The notes beneath the pieces are model-generated. The model was given only the letters and a program-made list of their open reading frames with translations. It ran no database searches and was not told the DNA's origin. A program made the translations under genes and the position numbers. Positions 59,194 through 64,000 of a DNA stretch of 64,000 nt are shown one piece after another (positions within the stretch are counted from its first letter, which is position 1; each line of letters begins with the position of its first letter). The stretch comes from Apostichopus japonicus (Eukaryota; Echinodermata; Holothuroidea; Aspidochirotida; Stichopodidae): contig NC_092574.1 of NCBI RefSeq assembly GCF_037975245.1, positions 19,749,713 to 19,813,712 on the forward strand, given 5' to 3'.

Positions 59194-61502
59194 AATGTGA
59201 TAAATTACAGGTAATTAGAATAAACCAAAAGCAAATAGAATAAAGGGTAATTTAAACCAAGAAATACTGCACGACGCAACTCACATGCATACCTGTAAAT
59301 GTTACCCACGCTCGACGTCACATACAACACTGACACGCAACTGGAAACACATCATCACATGCATTAAAACAATTAAAGACCATTAACAGGGTGTACTGCT
59401 GAGTTTCTGGAGAAAGATTGTAAAACAAACCACCTGCTGCTGAAGAAACAAAGTCTAAACATTCAAGAGTTCTGCTGCCTCCATTGGTCTTTATTATAAC
59501 TTTCTGTCAAATATCATTGGAGATATGGATATTTTGGCTTCCAGATGAAAGGTACAAAGCCAACATGTCTGGGAGGTAAATGCTCCTAAAAAGGTCAGTG
59601 CCCGTTCACTGATGCACATGTTATATGACATCACGGTCACGCCAATACATGTGTCCAAATTCTTCAAAGCATGCCTTTTCTTTCATTGTTGATGTTGGAT
59701 CTGGAAAATAACCATTTCATCCTTAATTAAAAGTCTTGAATTTTAATATATCAACACTGAGGGAACCCTGAAGGATTGATAATCCAACACAATCGTAGAA
59801 TAGAAAAGGTGAGGGATTTCTCAACCAAGGCTTCCTATACAATTGAGTTTTCTCCTGGCATCTTGAATCCAGTGTAATGACCATTGGCTGGAAACTCACT
59901 TCTGATTCTTTGGACTGCACATGATGGTAGCACAACCCTGACGTGTCTTGCTAGGAACCCCCAGCACCTTTGAACCTGTTGACCGTAGGCTATGTATCTG
60001 TACTGTACTGCCTAAAAAAAAATATTGAAAGTTCAAAATGTATTAATGTTGGCCCATGATGTCCACAATAACAAGCAGGGATACAATGTACAGTTATGGT
60101 TACATTTGTTGTGAATTTACACCTTCCATATTTCATGAAACATTCTTTTGTTCAGACAATTGATTTGCAAAACTCCAGGCCTAAGTACTAGCCTAGCAAT
60201 AATGAGTATAAAATGACACATATGCCTACCTAACATGGCTGCATAATGCAGCTTACGTCCCGAGCCAAACTTTCAGTATGCAACCAACACTACTACTACT
60301 AGTAGTACTACGCACCATACTGTACATGTATGAATACATAGCCAACACACAGTACATATGGGTTGTAAGGATTCTATGGTTGTAAGTCACCGTAACACAA
60401 CTCACAATATGGTTAAGGCAGTTCCGCGAATTCCAACCACACATGCACAAAATGGACTGGATTTTGTTTGCTTCATTACTTAATTCTTACCACGTTGTAT
60501 GCTCCTTGCAATAGTTCCGAACGGGTTTCTTCTTCGATATGTTGTGGAGCTTCAATTTCGGCTCATTTGACAGGCTCAAACTGATACGGTTCTATATCCT
60601 AACAGTAACACCTCAGGTCCACCCTCAACATTTGGTTCAATATTGGCATGATCCTTGCCTTCACTCTCAGCTTCGAATATTAGAAAGGGCACTCTATTTC
60701 TAGTACAATTTCACTGCCTGGTGAAGAACCACTATCACTTTGAACTTTGGTTGCCACATTTGGTTCTAAATCTGACATTCGACGGGAAATTTAGATGATT
60801 TCGCGCTGACTTGTTATCGATTGTTTTGTGTATTTATGTACACGTGTCGGAGTGTAGGTATGATGTTCGGAGGAAACAGCGAGAGCAAATCGTGTTCCTA
60901 AAATGTTGTCACATTAGGTCATGAGATTACGAAAAAAAATTTTGAAGGGAAAAATTAAGTTTTTAACTGGTAGAGTGGTTGATATATGTTCTAGAGAACA
61001 TGCTTAAATGGATCCCAAAAATACAGGATGTTGAAATTTTCATGTCATGCCATAATCAGTAAGAATTTGAAAATTGCCATTTTAGACTCTATGAGCCTTA
61101 AGTATAGCTAAGGGGGTATTGGTTATGATATGTAATCACGGAATATGACAAAAACGTCTCATCATTTTACGCTTGAGTGATTTGGGGGCAAATTTTGTGA
61201 AAAATCACCAAAATATCGCAATGTGGTACGAGATTGACACGGAAGTAACAACACATTGGTACACCATGTGCCCCAAAATGCACTGACGAAGTAATAATTA
61301 GACTGGAAGAACATGTTCATGGCCTGTAGAGACCACTGTACTACCTGTGTCTGTGTCTGTTGTTTTGATCTGTGTGTTATTGAGATGTGTAGTAGTACAA
61401 GTAAAGGATGGTATAAGGAGCCACTAATTTCAATGTTAAGCTATAGAACAAGTAAAACCTGAGGAACTGAAGTTGTACATCTGGTGAGTAGTCTACTTTT
61501 AT
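59194..61502. other. No gene recognised over 2.3 kb
   Basis: AT-rich sequence with only short, unremarkable open frames on both strands (for example minus 59,723-59,935 and 60,253-60,450). There is a small palindromic patch of ACTACTAGTAGT at about 60,294. No similarity to the other repeats of the window was noticed. It may be intron, intergenic DNA or old repeat. Confidence 0.4.
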
Positions 61503-61625
61503 ACAGTGAGGTGCTGATAGTCGTGATCGATTAATCGCCAGTAGTCGCGATTACACTTTGGAAGTTTGATTAATCGCTCTCAAAACCTAAGTTGCGATTA
61601 CTGGACTAAAGCTAGCACTACACAC
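61503..61625. mobile_element. Possible hAT-like miniature element, palindromic
   Basis: CAGTGAGGTGCTGATAGTCG at the left and, reverse-complemented from the right, GTAGTGCTAGCTTTAGTCC are loosely inverted. Between them GATTAATCG and GCGATTA occur repeatedly in both orientations, a pattern common in hAT-type miniature elements. No target duplication is evident, so the boundaries are uncertain. Confidence 0.35.
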
Positions 61626-61705
61626 AATCTGCTATTGAAAAATAGCCTAACCTATCAAAAACAACACTTAAGCAGTTTGTCAGCAAATATCGCAAACACA
61701 GGTTC

Positions 61706-61906
61706 TTACAATGCTACACTAGAACGATCATATTCTGCAAAAATTGGAGAGTCTTTTGAGAGGCCGTGCAGTTGCAGTGTCTTCTTTATACACCCCTTTT
61801 CTGACATATCATTTTCATTCATTTCTTCTATTGCAGGTCCAAACTGGTTGGCTGACTTTTGTAGTGTTCTGACAGCGGGACTGGGAAGAGAGATGCTGCT
61901 GAGCAA
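61706..61906 (-). other. Unassigned minus-strand frame, 66 codons
   Basis: An open frame with a plausible composition (EEMNENDMSEKGCIKKT in the middle), lying downstream of the duplicated gene fragment at 62,030-62,254 on the same strand. It could be a further part of that gene. The overlapping plus-strand frame (61,566-61,913) is longer but contains the hAT-like palindromes. No domain is recognised in either. Confidence 0.25.
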
Positions 61907-61975
61907 TCTATGAGCTGCACTTGAACTGATCTACATCTGATGCAAGCCTAACTGCCGTGCAATGTTTAGTTCTGT

Positions 61976-62286
61976 GGGATTCTTGCCAGGTTTGCTTCTT
62001 GGTTTAAACCTTTGTAGATGGGCAAGAGCTTACAGTACCTTTGTATCTTCAGAGAATGCATCCAAACACAACCTTTGTGCCAAGTCCCACAAATTCTTCA
62101 TATCTAAGTTTGCAAGAGGAATAGGTGCCACATCAGAAGGGGTAGGCATGTCACCAGTGCGGTTGGCATCAGCTGTACGAGCTGTGAAACCGAACCTGTT
62201 ACCTGGCTTCAATGTTGTTGCACGCCTAGCAAACATATCTTTCCTTTTACCCATTAAAATATAACAATTTCCTAGTGACCTATTCT
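61976..62286 (-). pseudogene. Unrecognised duplicated gene fragment, copy 2
   Basis: The minus-strand open frame 62,030-62,254 (74 codons) starts MGKRKDMFARRATTLKPGNR, has a basic N-terminus, then a polar segment with TGDMPTPSD, and ends NLWDLAQRLCLDAFSEDTKVL. Copy 1 (57,618-58,190) is homologous before and after the coding part but carries about 225 bp more in the middle. The two are therefore differently deleted versions of one source. The basic start could be DNA binding, but this is not evidence of function. The copy abuts the reverse-transcriptase pseudogene at about 62,287. Confidence 0.5.
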
Positions 62287-63615
62287 GGCGGTATGTTCTT
62301 TATTATTGCGGGCGGGTGGTTCGAGTGTTGGCTTACTGTATGTAGATTGGTTCGTTGTTTGGTTTTCTGTAGGGCTGGTACTCGCTGGTATTCATGTTCA
62401 AAGTGATGTTAAGGAAATCGACTGTTTTCAAGTTCGTTTGGACAGTGATTTTTAGTCCGCATGTATGGAAAATCTTGAATAGGGCTTTTCGTATTCTGTA
62501 TGCTTTTCTGTATCCCTGAGCAAATTAATTAATGCTGGCCCATCGTCCCTGTATAGTCCCAAACTAGTGATGTCGGGGTTTTTCTCCAGTTTGTTCAAAA
62601 TGAATAGCTCCACCAATTTACAAACTTCCGCTCCGTCAAATGCACCCATTGAGACGTGGAACTGGTTACCCGTGTCTCTCTTCTCCCAAGTCTTGCCCTT
62701 GTGATCATGAAGGAGAGATCTCCTTGGGTGCATGATAGTCTTGTATTCAGTATCACTGATTCTGGTGTATGCTTTGGCCCATGCTAGACATTTGTGTATG
62801 AGATCCTTGCTAATCGAGGGGTAAAAATCAACAATATCAAAGACCAGAAAGGTGAGACTGCTCTTTTCCTGTAAATTTTTAAACCATTCCAGTATGCTTG
62901 TGGTATGTCTGTGTTTATGCGGTCAAGCATGGCCTTGCTCACTCGTCCAATTTCAGGTTTTGTTGGGTTTATTAGCTTGCATTTTGTGTTATTTTGAGAA
63001 AAAAAAATTGTGGTTCTCGATTGTCACGAAAGCCGTTTTGGGTCCAGTTTTATTTATTTGGTAACCTATTTTTAATTTGTCAGCTAGACTTGTGTATTCA
63101 TTGTCTATTTCGGTGGCGGTGTTGCAGTCCGCATATTTGTATTTCTGAGATATGTTTACAGTTAGCAACTCACCATATTCGGCGGGGTCCATCTTGTACA
63201 TGTTCCTGGTTTTGTCCGCTTCCACGAAGATTTCTTTAGAGGATGTGTTGTTTTCTACGTCCTTCTTGAGGTTGGACAGGAACTTCTCAGTCACTTCCTT
63301 GAACCGAATGTTCTCGACCATTTCCTGCATATCGGACTCAAATGAGACCAACTCCGGGATTTGTGGTGGGACGCGTCTCGATTTTAGCCCGTATGCATCG
63401 GTGGTGGCGGTGTTGTCCTCGTCACGGCTGGTGTCACTCGTTCCGCATCGGTGTCAGTGTCGGCCAGGAAAAATAATGCTCCCCATCGCATCCGTTTATC
63501 AGCTTCTCTGTCATCTCTAGCAGTCTTTTCAAGTATTCTCTAGTTGATGGCAAAGGAATGTTCTTGCCCAAGTAGTTCATGTTGTATCGTTCAATACTAA
63601 GCTGTAAAAGCATGT
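62287..63615 (-). pseudogene. Unusual reverse transcriptase (FDI-DFYPSI / YRDDG type), multiply frameshifted
   Basis: Minus-strand reading gives blocks in the order of one long RT protein: an N-terminal KNIPLPS segment near 63,560; a basic RMRWGALFFL near 63,480; the frame 62,989-63,351 (120 codons, FESDMQEMVENI onward, with VEADKTRNMYKM); KLINPTKPEIGRVSKA near 62,960; motif A as FDIVDFYPSIS near 62,815-62,841; the frame 62,452-62,733 with MGAFDGAEVCKLV and motif C as YRDDG at about 62,539-62,553; and a C-terminal SNHPPAIIKNIP near 62,300. At least four frame changes separate them, one in a T-run near 63,000. The blocks match, from memory, an RT family common in cnidarian and other invertebrate genomes. 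I cannot assign it firmly to a retroelement class; a link to RTs with a GIY-YIG tail is possible. It is truncated at about 62,287. Confidence 0.7.
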
Positions 63616-63865
63616 ACTGCTGTTAGTAAGTAGAGTGCTCAACCGAGGTTCAGGAGCCAAACTATAAAATATAGCTAAAATACTATCAACGGTGAGAGGG
63701 CTCAATACCGAAGTAGAGCATGATATATATTGATATATATATATATTGTAATAAACATTAAATTATTAAGAGTCCATTGCTAATCAGAGTTTCACTCTTG
63801 TACAAGTAGTTGTACAGCAATCGTCAGGCGTACTGATCTGTAATAAAGTATGAGTCGCTATTCCA
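63616..63865. other. No gene recognised; short TA run
   Basis: AT-rich sequence with a TGATATATAT repeat at 63,721-63,746. It may include the start of the RT element. Confidence 0.5.
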
Positions 63866-63873
63866 CGAACTAC

Positions 63874-64000
<127 letters not shown>

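Noticed and set aside
62852-63520. Plus-strand open frames across the RT (62,852; 62,994; 63,152)
   Set aside because: They are shadows of the minus-strand RT blocks with recognisable motifs.

Overview
The window is eukaryotic, almost certainly from an animal and probably a marine invertebrate. There are no operons, bacterial genes or ribosome binding sites. It holds a very long satellite array, degraded retroelements (Ty3/gypsy, Penelope-like and an unusual YRDDG-type reverse transcriptase), short inverted-repeat DNA elements, candidate splice sites and a TA microsatellite. An echinoderm, hemichordate or cephalochordate would fit, but this is a guess from repeat content. I see no intact conventional gene.

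Positions 1-48,971 (about 76% of the window) are one uninterrupted head-to-tail array of a 165-bp monomer, about 297 units. Each unit looks tRNA-related. It has a near-perfect Pol III box A (TGGCGCGATGG), a perfect box B (GGTTCGAACCC) 48 nt further on, T4 runs after box B, and a 10-bp hairpin with one bulged G that contains box A as a D-arm-like fold. The anticodon arm is not recognisable, so this is a tRNA-derived or SINE-derived satellite rather than a tRNA gene cluster. Linked variants show a mosaic of higher-order repeats: 1,671 bp (10-mer) at the left, a 6,574-bp (40-mer) tandem duplication at about 13.15-26.3 kb with 1,472-bp 9-mers inside it, 495/979-bp repeats at 33-35.6 kb, 2,607-bp 16-mers at 37.5-45.4 kb, and a 1,484-bp 9-mer at the right edge. 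Short open frames in the array are by-products of units carrying a 13-bp deletion.

Positions 48,972-64,000 are a graveyard of mobile elements. A short inverted-repeat element (49,069-51,489, reverse orientation) is split by a 1,974-bp insertion with its own inverted ends and an 8-bp target duplication. Two more copies of the outer element lie at 57,146-57,617 and 58,858-59,193. A Penelope-like remnant with a GIY-YIG endonuclease (+, about 53,400-54,135) abuts a truncated Ty3/gypsy element (-, 54,183-56,557: LTR, primer-binding site, gag, protease, start of RT). Two homologous copies of an unrecognised minus-strand gene fragment sit at 57,618-58,190 and 61,976-62,286. A frameshifted reverse transcriptase occupies 62,287-63,615. 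The window ends in a (TA)n tract. Two candidate exons with good splice signals (ending at 52,653 and 58,543) suggest remains of spliced genes.

The genes do not form a pathway. The main biological question is whether about 297 phased box A/box B units bind TFIIIC or are transcribed by Pol III.
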